Made by a program: the position numbers and the translations under genes. Positions 1-12,800 of a DNA stretch of 64,000 nt are shown one piece after another (the first letter of the stretch is position 1; each line of letters begins with the position of its first letter). Source of the stretch: Marisa cornuarietis (taxonomy: Eukaryota > Mollusca > Gastropoda > Architaenioglossa > Ampullariidae). The notes below the pieces were generated by a model. That model did no database searches, was not told where the DNA came from, and saw only the letters and a list, made by a program, of their open reading frames with translations. Location: positions 8,183,501 through 8,247,500 of the forward strand of contig SMMW01000585.1 in NCBI GenBank assembly GCA_004794655.1, in the 5' to 3' direction.

Positions 1-514
1 AGTGGTTTTTCTCCAGTTTCCTCCATTTTGTGTGTGTGTGTGTCATACTTCAGTGGACAGCATTTTAATAATCCCATAGAAATTGAAGACATAGAAGAAT
101 TAAATCTCTTTCTTATTTACTGATATACAATCATCCTTCATTACTAGTTCTCACCAACAGTCTGAACTGGGTATCCAAATATAAATTTATCAAACTTTAC
201 GTAGGTCTCATTCATCTTTTTAACAAGGCAAGGCTGCACCAGAATGACATTTGTAAAATTATTTTTGATTTTATGGGTTCCTTTTACTGTGAAGGAGCCT
301 CTTTTTAATTACCTATTTTTAAAATCCTTGAGTTATTTCTCAACAAGCCACAGAGACTTGTTTCAGTGGAATCATGGACAGCGGTTTGACTGAAAGAAAG
401 TTTAGCCTGAAAAAAAATTAGGGAAAATATCAGAGTCTGTTTCTTTCATAGTATGGACTGTGTGACAGACAGGAATCTACGACAGTACAAATAATGGTGG
501 TGTAATTATTGAGT
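1..514. other. Intron or upstream sequence of the CECR2-like gene; no exon seen
   Basis: AT-rich sequence with no exon that I can support. It lies 5' of the LINE insertion and of the first recognisable CECR2-like exon (3804), so it is most likely part of an intron of that gene, whose upstream exons lie outside the window. Confidence 0.5.
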
Positions 515-585
515 GATTAAGGTGTTCAATCAATCCTCTTCGTGCTATTTGCACATAAGGCCTCAACCAGAGCCCGCCACTGATG

Positions 586-2211
586 TCAATCGGCTGAAAC
601 CCGCTCCAGGCGACCCCATGTCCAGCCCTTTCCTTTCATCTCCCTTTCCACTGTTCTTCTCCAGGTTTCCTTTGGGCGGCCTCGTTTTCTTCGGTCGTCT
701 GGAGTCCATCGTAGGGCGATTCTGGAGAGGTCTGCTGTCTGCTGGCGAAGCACATGTCCAATCCATCGCCAACGCCTTCGTTGAACCAGCGTGGTGATGG
801 ATTCGGTTTCAGTTCTTCGGTGGATTTCTTCATTGGTGATGGTGTTTGGCCAAAAGATGTTAAGTATGCGCCTGAGGCATCTGTTTTGGAAAACGTCAAG
901 CCTGTTACCGATGTTTTTGGTCATCTTCCATGATTCTGATCGATAAAGGAGGATGCTGATTACATTCGACTTGAAGATTCTCAGTTTGGTCTTCTGGCTG
1001 ATGTTTTTTGCCTTCCATGTGCTCCTGAGTGAGGCGAAGGCCTGGCTGGCTTTTGCCAGTCGGGCTCGAATCTCCACCTCCGCATCCCAGGTGTTTGAAA
1101 TCTTGGACCCAAGATAGGTAAAACTGTTAACTTCCTCAATCTCTTCTCCATTTAGTTTGATGTTTTCTTGGACTCTGGCGTTCACTCTCATACTTTTCGT
1201 TTTCTTTGCGCTGACCTTCAAGCCAAGGTTTCCAGCTGTTTCTGAGAAGGCATTTGTTTTCTCCTGCATGTCTTGGTGGCGGTGTGACAACATGGCAATG
1301 TCATCGGCAAAGTCCAAGTCTTCCAGCATTGTTGTTGCTGTCATAGTCATGGTCCATTTGATCCCTCTCCTCTCTCTGTCGGTGGAATTCTTCATAATCC
1401 AGTCCATGGCCAGGATGAAGAGGAACGGCGACAGAATGCAGCCCTGCTTCACCCCAGTACTGACGTTGAAGGGGGCTGTGAGCTCCGTGTCACAGACCAC
1501 CTGAGATTTGAAGTCGCTGTACAGCATTGCAACGACCTGGACAAGTTTCGCTGGGACTCCATAATGCCTCAGGATCTTCCATAAGGACTCGCGGTGGATG
1601 CTGTCAAAAGCCTTCTCCAGGTCGATGAAGTTGATGTACAGCGGTGCATTCCACTCATTGCTCTGCTCCAGAATCTGACGCAGAGTGAAAATGAGTTCAG
1701 ATCAGGATCGCCCAGGGCGAAATCCTGCTTGCTGGGGCCAGAGGTCTTTCTCAACGGTTGCCGTCAGTCTTGACAAAACAATCTTGCTGAAGACCTTGCT
1801 GGTAATGGAAAGAAGTGTTATACCCCTCCACTTATTGCAGTCTCCAAGATCTCCTTTCTTGGGTAACTTGAAGATGAGCCCTGTCTTCCACGCATCGGGG
1901 ATCTGTCCTGATTCCCAAACTTGCCTGAAGATTTCAGTCAACATGGGAGCTGTTACATTCACATCTGCTTTCAACATCTCTGCTGTTATTCCATCTGCCC
2001 CTGGTGCTTTGCCGCTTTTCATTGCCTTGAGTGCTGCTGTCACTTCTTCCAGGTTTGGCGGGTCTGTGCAGATGTCAAGGTCTGTATCTGCTGGCTGGAT
2101 GTCTACGAGCTGAGGGGGGTTTGGTCTGTTTAGAACCGACTCTAAATGCTCCCTCCAGCGCTGTAGTTTTTCTGCCTCTCCCTGGACAACATTTCCATTC
2201 ATGTTTTTCAC
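586..2211 (-). pseudogene. LINE reverse transcriptase and C-terminal region, one internal stop
   Basis: One frame runs from 2211 to 586 with a recognisable in-frame stop (TGA, 1702-1704) just after the FRPGRS motif. Motifs in order are an ADGITAEML block, KWRGITLLS, QQAGFRPGRS, INFIDLEKAFDSI (motif A with catalytic Asp), GVKQGCILSP (motif B), LDFADDIAML (motif C, FADD), and a C-terminal stretch with SESW, RRWRWIGHVLR and RKRGRPKETWRR. This order fits the RTE-like superclade of non-LTR elements. Apart from the stop, the RT core is well preserved, so the insertion is not very old. Confidence 0.9.
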
Positions 2212-2472
2212 TGGTACTTCACTGTTTTTGAACCTGTTGTTCAGCTGTTTATTGATTTTATACAGTGTCTTCAGGTCATTTTTTCATGCTGCTTCTTCTG
2301 CTTCATCTGCCAGTTTCTCTATGTAGTCCCTTTTGTCGGTTTTGATCATCCTCTTTACCTCTTTGTTTATTTCTGTATATTTTTGTCTGTGTTGTTCTTT
2401 CAGACGTTCAGATCTGGTGTTGTTGATTTTCTGCTTGGTTGACTTTCTCTCTTCTATCCTTTTCCATGTCGC

Positions 2473-3598
2473 TTATCTGATCCACTGTTCTTTCTTTTTT
2501 CGTTGGAAGCCCAGTATTTTCTCTCCTGTTTCCTGTAAGACTCGATTGAAGTCCTCTAAGGTCATCTCCTGTTGGTCCTCTAGTGCCTGGAACCTGTTCT
2601 TTACTTCCACTACAAAGGCACATTTGGTGGCTGGGTCCTTCAGTCTGCCGGAGTCCACTCTCTGCTGACGTGCCTGTTTTCCTCGCGATCGACGTAGCTT
2701 CAGAGAAACTGCGGCTATCACAAGAGTGTGGTCACTGGCAACGTCTGCTCGCCTCTGTAGGCTCTGACATCTTGAAGTGAGCTCCTCCATCTTCGGTTGA
2801 TGATGACATGGTCTATCTGGTTCTTTGTGATCCCGTCTGGTGATGTCCACGTTGCCTTGTGGATGTCTTTGTGTTGGAAGAGTGTGCCTCCAATCAGTAG
2901 ATTGTTTTCTTCACAAAAGTCTGCCAGTCTCTCTCCGTTGTCATTGATGGTTCCAATTCCATGCTTGCCCATGATATGCTCCCTGCAGGTATTGTCACTT
3001 CCCCACCTTGGCATTGAGACCGCCGGTGATGAGCAACATATCATGGGCTCGGACGCTCTCCATGGCTGCCTGGAGCTGATCGTAAAAAAGCATCCTTGTC
3101 TTCTGCCTCGGAGTCTTCTGTTGGTGCATAGCAAACTAGCACTGTCAGCTTGGTGTACTTTGAATGGAATCTTGCTCTCAGAAGCCTGAGTCCATAAGGC
3201 TTCTATTGCACCAGTGTCTTTTCAGTTTTCCTATTGAGGAGTAGTGCTTCTCCTTCAGAGTGTTGGTCGTCTGATCTTCCTGAGAACAGGATAGTATGCC
3301 CTGATGCTAGTCTCCTTTTTCCCGTGCTGGTCCATCTGACCTCGCTGACTCCCAGGATGTCCAAGTTGTACTTGTCAAACTCCTTGACTAGTTGGGGCAA
3401 CCTGCCAGTCTGATACAAGGTCTGGACGTTCCAGCACCCCACCCTCAACTTCTGCTTCGGCTTCAGTAAATCCACCATCGGGGCGCCAGCTCCCTCTCGG
3501 GTTTGACTGTCGTCCGTCATAAGTCCAGTTACCTGGTGTGTTTCATTACCTTTGCCATCCGTAGTGAGTACTCTGGTTTTAGTTTCTGTAACATTCAT
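2473..3598 (-). pseudogene. LINE endonuclease domain, frameshifted
   Basis: The start codon is at 3598. The amino-terminal frame shows the core motifs LRVGCWNVQTL and GVSEVRW, the latter with the catalytic glutamate, typical of EEP-type retrotransposon endonucleases. The middle part continues in a second frame (2718-3134). The end, including the DVASDH motif (the SDH signature), is in a third frame (2473-2850). Two frame changes and a terminal stop break the domain. The third frame is the same one used by the reverse transcriptase downstream, so the ancestral element probably had a single long ORF. Confidence 0.85.
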
Positions 3599-3803
3599 TT
3601 TTTACATGGTGGGGTTGTTAGCCCTACCACAACCTAATTTACCTCTAGGTGAGGTGTCCACCTTAGTCGCCTCTTACGACATGCCTGGCTGGACAGCAGG
3701 GACCCTATTCTTACAATGCTCGCTAAGCAAGCATACCCCGGGGTCCCACGGGGAGATTAAGGTGTTAGAAAGTTCTAAATTTGTTGGCTAACTTTACTTG
3801 CAG

Positions 3804-6800
3804 GAAAAAGAGCGCAGACGAAGAGAGGTTGAGTTTGCACCTAGACGCATGTCCAGTCGACTACTTTCAAAGAAAAAAGGCAGAGAAGAAGCTGTAAGCA
3901 TTAATAAGAACAGTTTGGGGGTTTGATTTTTTTTTTTTTTTTTTTTGCATTGTAAGCATGCAGCACAAATATCAGTGTTATTACATGAAATTCTGTTCAG
4001 CAAGATAGTTTTGTTTTTAAATATGTCTAATCTGGTTCACAGTTACAGAATATTTGAAGGTTTTAACAAACACACATACATCAAATATAGAAATTGTACC
4101 TGCTGTCTAAAAAAAAATACTATTTTGATTTTATTTCCTCAGTGATGTGGCAATATGCCAGAAGAGGAAATAGTAACACCTCATACCTTAAAAATACAAA
4201 ATCTTCCATTTGCACCATGGCATAGTCAGCAGAGTATATGTATTACAGTGCAAGAAAAAAAATTGGAGGGAAAGAAGTCAAGTATACACAGATACATGTA
4301 CTTTGTTTGGATTTTGTTTTTTAATAAGAATATTGTATTGCAAACATTTTCATCTGTAGGAAAAGATCCTGCAGGAAGCAGCTGTTGAAGAGGAGCGCCA
4401 AAGACAGCTGGAGGAAGAGGATAGGAAAAGGCGTATGGAGGAAGAAAAACTGGAAGAGCAGCGTCGTCTGCAGGAAGAGCGTGAACGTGCTCGCGAAGGT
4501 TTTTAATTTCTTGATTTCTTATCTATAATTTCAATTATTACTTCAAATATTTAAATAAAAAAGAGATGTGTGATGGCGGTGTCATTGAATGGTCTACGTG
4601 CATGTTTTAGCAAACAAGTCTTTTGTTCCTCTCCTGGTTTGAAAAACTTTGCTGATTATTTGTGGGAATAAAGGGGTAGGATGGGGGAGAGTGGAAGGGC
4701 TGCAGACAGAGTAGCTGAGCATCTCATTTAAAGACAACAGTTTTAGCTTGTTTGAGATACAAGGATGAAATATTAAGCGAATAACTTTGTTTTCAAAATT
4801 ACTAGAGCTATAAGAGATAGATGGAAAAACAGCTATAAGAAATGTATAAAATAAGCATAAATCAACTGTTTCCACCACAATCCTGATGGAGGTGTACTTT
4901 TTCGTGAATCTAAAAGGAATGAGATTTATCAGATGGACTTTTACACAAGGATTACACAGTCTGTTCTAGCAGGCAATAGTAATAATAGGTATAGCACATT
5001 TCTCCACCATAGGCAAGTTCAGTACACTTTACACTTCATTGTGACCCCAAACTGGCAGCCTGTGTACATTGCACAGATGTGGTGTGACATGATTGGCCTT
5101 CAACTTAAGGAATATAATGTGAACAGCATTATTCTGAGTTCTCAAGATTGTCAAGTAGCCAGTCAGAGCGATTAACAAACAGAGAGTAGTAATAGTCAGA
5201 CATCAAGTAGAAATGAACATTGCTCTTAAAGATGAAAATCAACTATAATATTGCCTTTAATAGGTATCAGGCTCTGCCGTTTGCCATCTGGCACATTATA
5301 CTGCTAGCCATTGCCATTTTTATTTTGTGCAGAAAGGAGGGTTGTGATGGGAAATTTCTAAGCTACCTATAGAAGTTGCTTTCTTTATAGTCTGTTGGAG
5401 ATAGTTATATTTCAGAATGCTTTAGCAGAGGTAATTCTTGGTTGCGGCCTTGCAGGATTCCTGCAAAATTTCGCTGAGGGGCACATAGTTTGAAAGTCAG
5501 CGTGACCAAGCGCAAAAGTACAGTGGCCGGTGCACATTTGAACACCCGATGCAGCACTTAAAAAATAATTGTCATTCCTCGTGCTGGTTTGAAAACGACC
5601 CTCTGGAATTGATGCTAATGATTGGATAGTTTACAAACTGACCAGTTGTTATCCATCTGATCTAACATGCTCCAAATTTTGCGCCAGGAGGTAAATTGGT
5701 GACGTGCCCTCATCAAAAACATTTGAAAAGGAATTGATCCAAGAGTATCAGAAGCAATTGAGTCGAAAATGATGTGAAAGCAACTGTCAACTCTGTTTGA
5801 CTTTTCGTTCATGACCAGAAAAGCAGAAGATGGCCAGAAAGCAGAAATTGATAAGGACAGGAAGAAGCAGAGTGTGCCACACAAATTGTTGGAACTGAAA
5901 ATGAAGACAATCGAAAAATGGCGAAATAGACAATCAAACTGAGACAGAGACCACAAGTCGCATCCAGAGAACCTTTCACTGTGAATGGCTGAAGAAATGG
6001 CTTTGGCTAATGAATGAGGACAACGGCATGAGATGTAAAGTGTGCCTAAAGCACAATAAGAATAACACGTTTACAAGCCCCCGTTGTGTTAATTACCGAA
6101 CGAGCATGCTACACAGACTTCTGACCACAGGCACTCTTTGGAACCAGAAATTCTAAAGAAAGATTTCAGCCAGGTAAACTATTTTTCAATCCTAATTTAT
6201 TTCCATCCTCATGGCCTTTTTGGAACGTACGCCGGTGGTATTGTATAACTCCTAAAAATAACATGTTGCAAACTTTACTTATAGGTGTGCATAGAAAATT
6301 GTATTGTATCAACATTTTGAGGATGATTTCTTCCTAGTATTAAAGATGCAAAAAAGTAATGTGACTATGTATGTTGCAATTATTAGAAAACCATTATTAG
6401 TAAGATTAATTTTTTTCGTTCCCTTTTTGCTAGCTTCACTTGTGTTGTGATTTCAAGCAATTAAAATATAAAATAAAGCTTTGACACCAAGACCGTGTGT
6501 CAAGCGGCAATCAGACTTAAAGACTTCCACACAAGCATGTAAACTGTAAAAGAACTTTATAGGACAAATTCTAGTTTTATAAAGTTAAAAGGAATGCCTT
6601 TGCACAAATAATTTCTGTAAATTCATTCATGCATAAAAAATGTGATGTAGAATTGTGATATTAGTAAAGTGGACCTTCATCATTTTTTTATTTTCTAATT
6701 ATTCGAGGCTGCATCAACTGCTGTAAACAGGGATCTGACAAATACAGATGCCAGTATTCTTGCTGCCCTGCATACTGTCTATTGGATGGCAAAGGAAGAC

Positions 6801-9800
6801 CTGCTAATTTCAAAATTGTCAGAGTTAATTGAATTTCAGAAACAGCACGGATGTGAAAACATTTCATCAGCATGAACTGAAGGAGAAACTGGTAAAGAAA
6901 AAGAATGTTGCTGGGGACACAGTGGAATTTAAGGGCAGCATCACAGGACGTGGAAGCTGTTGGGGTTGCTTTTGCGACAGTCTGTGCAAGAACATTAATG
7001 ACAGGTTCCCAAAAGATGGAGGTGATGTTAGCTCTGCATTTTTAGTACTTTCCATGTGCCCCATCTCTTTCCTGTCTGCAGAAGACACAACAACCTGTGG
7101 AGACAAAGAATTAAGTATCTTGACAGATTTCTTTGGAAAGCCAGCGCAAGTGGGCAGCAAATTCAGTAAAATCTTGCTTGACAAAGCAGCATGTTTAGAG
7201 GACTGGATTGTGGCCAAAGAAACTAATACAGAATGCATATTGGAGATTCCATGAGCTGCTTAAACTGTTATTTGACTTTCACAGGGATTCATTTCCCAAT
7301 TTGCTGTTTCTTTGAAAGCTGTGCCTCCTTATGTCATACCACAGTGCAGACGGTGAGAAAGGGCTTAAGCCATCAAAACCTAATAGTCTTCTTGTAGAAG
7401 TTGTCTAGAGGAGAAACATTTAAATGTTCTCATGAGAATAAAATATGAAAAGGAATCACTTGCTGACCATAACTTCAGTGATGCTGTGATGTTGTGGGGG
7501 GAAACCCCAGAAGGCTGTGTAACGGACACAAGAAGGATAGTGAAGAACATTTCAAGTGACAAGATACAGCCACTGCATTGATGAGACATGTGAAAAGTGT
7601 CTAAACATTAGTTCATAGCCCAATGAGATGGACACAAAGACTAATTGGTTTGCAAATTTAGGATGCTCTGACCACACTAATGATGAAAGATGTTTTATCA
7701 ATGTAAAAAAAAAAGATATCTGTGTAATTAATCGTCAGTTTCTTGTGATTATTAAAGTATTTTGTTGTATTCTGTTGCATACCAAATATTTATTGGAAAA
7801 GCAGTGAAAAAGTGTTTGTTTCAAGGGGCCCTTTGTTTCATTTGAAAGGCCTGATTTTTCCCTTTGAGAGGGCCCCTCTTTTTAATTCCTAGAATTACCT
7901 CTGCTTTAGTGAACATTATTATTGTTTTTTCAAATATCTACATGTTCATAAGATTTAAGTTAAAAATATAATTTTCACATATATATATATATACACGTCT
8001 AGACCATAAATGCGTGAAAGAGTTAAAGGCATTAAAGTAGTATGTGCAAGTGCTGATGTGGATGGGTGGTGTGGTTGTTTTTACAATTTTTGGTCTTCAT
8101 TTTATAGAGGCCTTTGAGACATCATTGGAAAGTTCTAGAATTTTTTTTTTTTAATTTTTTTATTTATTTAATTTTTGCAGAGCGTGCAAAGCGTGTAATG
8201 CTGCGAGAAGAGAGAGCTCGACTTATTGCAGAAGGAAAAGAAATACCCCCAGAACTTATGAATGGGTCAAAACCACTTGACGGGTATGAAATTTGGATGG
8301 ATCTTTTGACTTTATAAAAATTTCTGTTGATACAAAGGGGACAGTCCACATCAAAATCGTCAGAAAACATGCTTTAGTATTTTTTCATTTTCACAGAAAA
8401 AAACTCTTGCCTCTTGCAAAGTGTATCTACATGCCAGATTTGAAGCATTTCTGTTAAGCATTAGTCAAGATATATCAGTGTCTCCTTATTAAGTTGATAT
8501 AATAAGTGACACGAAGTTCTTTCCTTTTTTTCTTACAGAGTAAAAAAGGCAGGATTTGTAATGGCTTTTATAATAACTGTGACTTTGTTCTTTTTGCACA
8601 AATAATTGAAATTGTTTGCCTGGTGGCTAATCAGTTCAATGTCAAAACAATGAAAAAGACTGCCAATGGTCAACATGATTTAAGATTGTCTCTCTTTATG
8701 GAATATTCGAGGATTTTGGAAGCCTCTGTTGGTAGGTGGTGAATTTTAACTCTCTTGGTTTGAAAAGCCACGATCGTGGCTATGCCTGGTAGCACCGGCA
8801 AGGCGCTTTTCATTACTTTTTATTGCAAAGTTCAAGTTTTCTCTTTTCCAAAAATGTGTAGGTTTCTTGGTCTAACGTTTATCTCAGAGCAGCAATAATA
8901 AAAAAACAAACTTCACCCACTGTCATCTTTGCAGTCTTCAGTTATATGCCAGTCATTGTAATGTTACATTTTTATGTTGAACCAAGAGGGTTAAGATTAG
9001 CTCAGAATGGGCATGCATGCAGACACCCATACCTGCAACAATCAATCTTCTTCAGTGTGACCGTCTCTGGGACTTGGACAAGTCTGTCATGTTTTTTTCA
9101 ATAATTTATTTTTTGAATTAAAATTGGCTAGTAGAAATTATGATATATTACTTTCCAATGCTTTAAAACACTGAAAAACAACAAGACGAGCATGCTGTTT
9201 ACCAGTTGACAAGTCAGGGCTAAAGGTGTCAATAAATTCAGTGGGACAGAACAAGAAAGTTGAAAAGGAAACCATCTACAGTTAACCCTAATCCTTTGAT
9301 GGCTAAACTTCCCACATAAAGCCAAGTGTTCTTGTTGCAGTCAAGGGCCAGATGATCAAGTCATGGAAGAAGAAGTGGTGGCCAAGTTACACAAAGGTGA
9401 GAGGCTAAATTGAAAGGAATTTAATAAAAATAATTGCAAGATTTGTATAGCACATGCTTACACTTGTAAGGAGCATGCTTTTAGCACAAGAACAAGAATG
9501 AGACATGGACAACATATGAGGGACAGAAGAATAAACAAGCAACATATGAATGACAGAAGGATGAACAACAGTACTGATGACGAATAAAAGACAAAGAGGA
9601 AGCTAGTAACAAGGACTAGGAGTATTGTGATTTTGCAAAGGAAGATGAGTAAGAAAGTAGCAATAAGCCGAATAGGAGAGAAGGGTGTAAAAAAGAACAA
9701 ATGTGTGGACTGTTGTGAGGACTAATGCTTAAGAAATAAGTGCATTTTCAGTGCATGTTTCAAGGATTTAATTGTGGGTAGGTGGCTGTCATGGACACTC

Positions 9801-12800
9801 GCGTACACGTAGACGCTTGGACATTTGCCCGTTCTTTTCTTCACAAAACAACTCTGCCTCTTTTGCGGGCCTGTATACATTTAATGATATTAACTAAATA
9901 TATGCTACAATGACAGTAGTGGATATGGAAAGAGAGAGTTCCATTGTTTTGCTGCACAGTAACTAAAAATGCTGTGACCATATGTTGTTGTCAGGGTTTA
10001 TGCAGGGTCAGGATTGTTTGTGGATTGTGTGTGCTTTTTGTCATTGCTTTTGTCAGACTAAGCTTCTCTAAAGCGTCATGGAGTGGGTTTTTTTTTTGTT
10101 TGTTTGTTTCAGGAATGCTTGATATCTGTAGTGTCATATAAGAGGCATAAGGTTCTTATTCATTTGGCATGAGATTGCTTTTGTTTGTTGAATGATTCGC
10201 TCTTGTTTCCAGTTATTGCTGCTTGTATGAGGCATGATGAGGCTTGGCCCTTTGTGGAACCAGTGGAGGAAGCATATGCACCTGGCTATTTTGATGTAGT
10301 GAAGGTTTGTTTGTTTATTATCTTGTGCTTTATTGTGCTACGATGTGTGCTTCATCCTGATGCAAAACATCCTGAGTTAGATTTACAGAGAAGAATATTT
10401 TAGCGATGTCAAGTACAGTTACTGGTTATCTTTCCTTTTTCTTAATTTTTATATCCCATGTGCCAAATAAGAAAGAGCTGTCTGTAGGAGGAGCAACCTA
10501 TTTTTTTTCTCTGATGACCTGCCTCTTCTTCTTTGTGCTGTCCAGACTCCTATGAATCTAACAGAGATGGAAAACAAACTTAGTTCTGGCCGATACACAA
10601 GCAAAGAACAGCTTTCTACAGACATGGACCTTCTTGTGGCTAACTGTGAAGCTTACAATGGTGTAGACAGTGGTGAGCAAACCTTTGTATTCTTTTGTTT
10701 AGATAAGTTATGAATGAAAAGGGGGGAAATTATGTTCACATTTGACATATTTGACTGTTGTTTTTTTTTTAAACCTGTGTTACTTTTTAACAATTGACTG
10801 CTGGAAGATGTAATAAATAAGAAAAGTAACATGAAAATGAAGTCCCCCAGTTTCTATCATTGTTTGAACCAATTAAAGTAACAGTTTATAAAATAAGACT
10901 ACAGCATGCATAACTGCATGCAATACTGATGTGTTGTTATTGTAATGTCAAGTGAGCATTCACAAAGCCACCTGATTCAGTGAGAGCCATAATTCTCTCA
11001 CACCAGAACAAAACTATTCACTCACATACCCTGCACAAAGACAAGAAGTCATATATATCACACAACTGATCAAGCATCTCACATTGTTTTTGGCCATTCA
11101 CAAGAAAAAGGGGATGAACAATTTACACATTGGTTGAGCAGCAATCTGCACTAGGTTATCTGCCTTAAACAGATGTTTATACATAATTATACATTGAGTT
11201 TTCTTAATTTTTAACTGTAAAGTGCAAAAGATGCACACAATGCTTTTGTGTTAGTCTAACTGAATTTTGTATATTGTCATAAAATCAGATGTACACTTTG
11301 TCTCATTTCAGATTTTACACTTATGGCTAAAAACTTGCGTAAAGCATTTGAGAGATCTATGCGACGCTTGTTCCCTATTATGAGGGCCCGCTGTCGAGAC
11401 GACGATGAGGAATATGTCATCAGTGAAAAGCAAACAGAAAAAATTGTTCCGAAAAAATTTCGAGTCAGGCGTGAAGCCAGTAGACGTGCTCAGGATTACA
11501 TAGGCGAAGCCCTTTCTGATGCTGTGAGGAATTTTTTGTTTGTTTGTTTGTTTGTTTTGTTTTTTTTTGGTGGGGGGCTTGCTTTTTTTTTTTTTTTTTA
11601 GTACATCGCTAAGCTGTGAGCACTTGGATGAGTGCATTCACTGTATATGTTTGCACGCACTTCCTCCATTCCTGTAAGTTAATAAACTCATTAATCAGTG
11701 AGTTAATCAGGAAAGTTAAAATGAAATGGTAATCTATATGCAGTGTTTTATACTAAGTATAGAAATCTGTTGTTCAGGCACACACTTGTATTGGAACAGT
11801 GATACAGTAGTACTTTCAGAATATACTTTACCATTTATTAAAAGACTTAATTCACAAACTGCATTATGCTCATGCTTATCAATAATTTGCATCAGTTATT
11901 TTGTTTGTGTGTGCTGTTGGCTTGTATTTCGTGCTGCTTTTGAAACCTCTTACATTTGTAATGCAGAATTCTGATGACAGTCTCTCCCACTTGGAAACAA
12001 CCACTATTACATGGAGACCTGCAGGCTCAAATCGCACTTACACTCGAGTACAGTTCAAGGGGTATCCTGATTCAGGGTATATCACGATTCAACCAGCACC
12101 AAAAACTAGCACTGCGGCCATTCCTTCTTCACGTGGTACCACTGTGTTGGACTCTATGTTGCAATCTTCCAGACGTCAGGTGACCATCAGCACACCCCCT
12201 ACACGCTGCACATATGCCTCCAGTCATGGACAGGTAATCGGGCCATGCCTCAGGTCCCCCTCTAGTCAGAGCCTGCGTGACATGCCTCCTGTTCTAACAC
12301 CAGAAACCTCTGTTTCCAAGGACACCACATCTGCAGAGGGCAGTGAAGTTGCACCTCCACCAACTTGGAGTTACAGGAGGGATTTAAACACTGATGGAAC
12401 AGAGAGCGACAAAGAGCCACCTAAGCTGCGGCGTATGGTGCCCAGTCCCAGTCTGCTGAAAGATCAAGAACATCAAAAAAAGACAGTGGGTGAGACAGCA
12501 GGATTTGTGTCGGTGAACCACCCTAAACAGCTGTTGCAGCCAAATCAGCAAGCCATCAATCAGTCTCAAACTGTCCTGTCCAGCAAGGGGGGTGTAACCC
12601 ATGTGACCTTGGGCATGCATCATAGTGGCAGCACTGTGACTCCTGCACAGCCTGCGCCAGCAGCACCAGGTGCTGCAGCTGGAGGTGCACAGGCCCGTGT
12701 GGTACACATCTCACGAGAGGACTACCAACGTCTCCTGGCACAGAACAAGATCCAGGTGTTAAGACCTGGGCCAGGAGGACAGGGCCAGATCATTCGACTG

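Larger units (their letters stand above)
527..3754 (-). mobile_element. RTE-type non-LTR retrotransposon (LINE), near full length, degraded
   Basis: The element is bounded by a perfect 12-bp direct repeat, GATTAAGGTGTT at 515-526 and 3755-3766, the expected target-site duplication. On the minus strand it has a 5' leader of about 155 bp, an apurinic-type endonuclease region, a reverse transcriptase region, and a short 3' end finishing in GATTGATTG next to the duplication, as expected of an RTE-like tail. The proteins resemble the 'craniofacial development protein 2-like' endonuclease and reverse transcriptase families common in invertebrate genomes. It sits in an intron of the CECR2-like gene, antisense to it. 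Frameshifts and stops make it non-functional. Confidence 0.93.

Noticed and set aside
7975..8000. CRISPR-like or satellite arrays
   Set aside because: Only short AT/CA microsatellites were seen here and elsewhere; no spaced identical repeats, and the genome is eukaryotic.
8506..8742. Possible extra CECR2-like exon after TTCTTACAG at 8538
   Set aside because: The phases of exons ending at 8283 and starting at 9341 join perfectly without it, and its translation is not domain-like.
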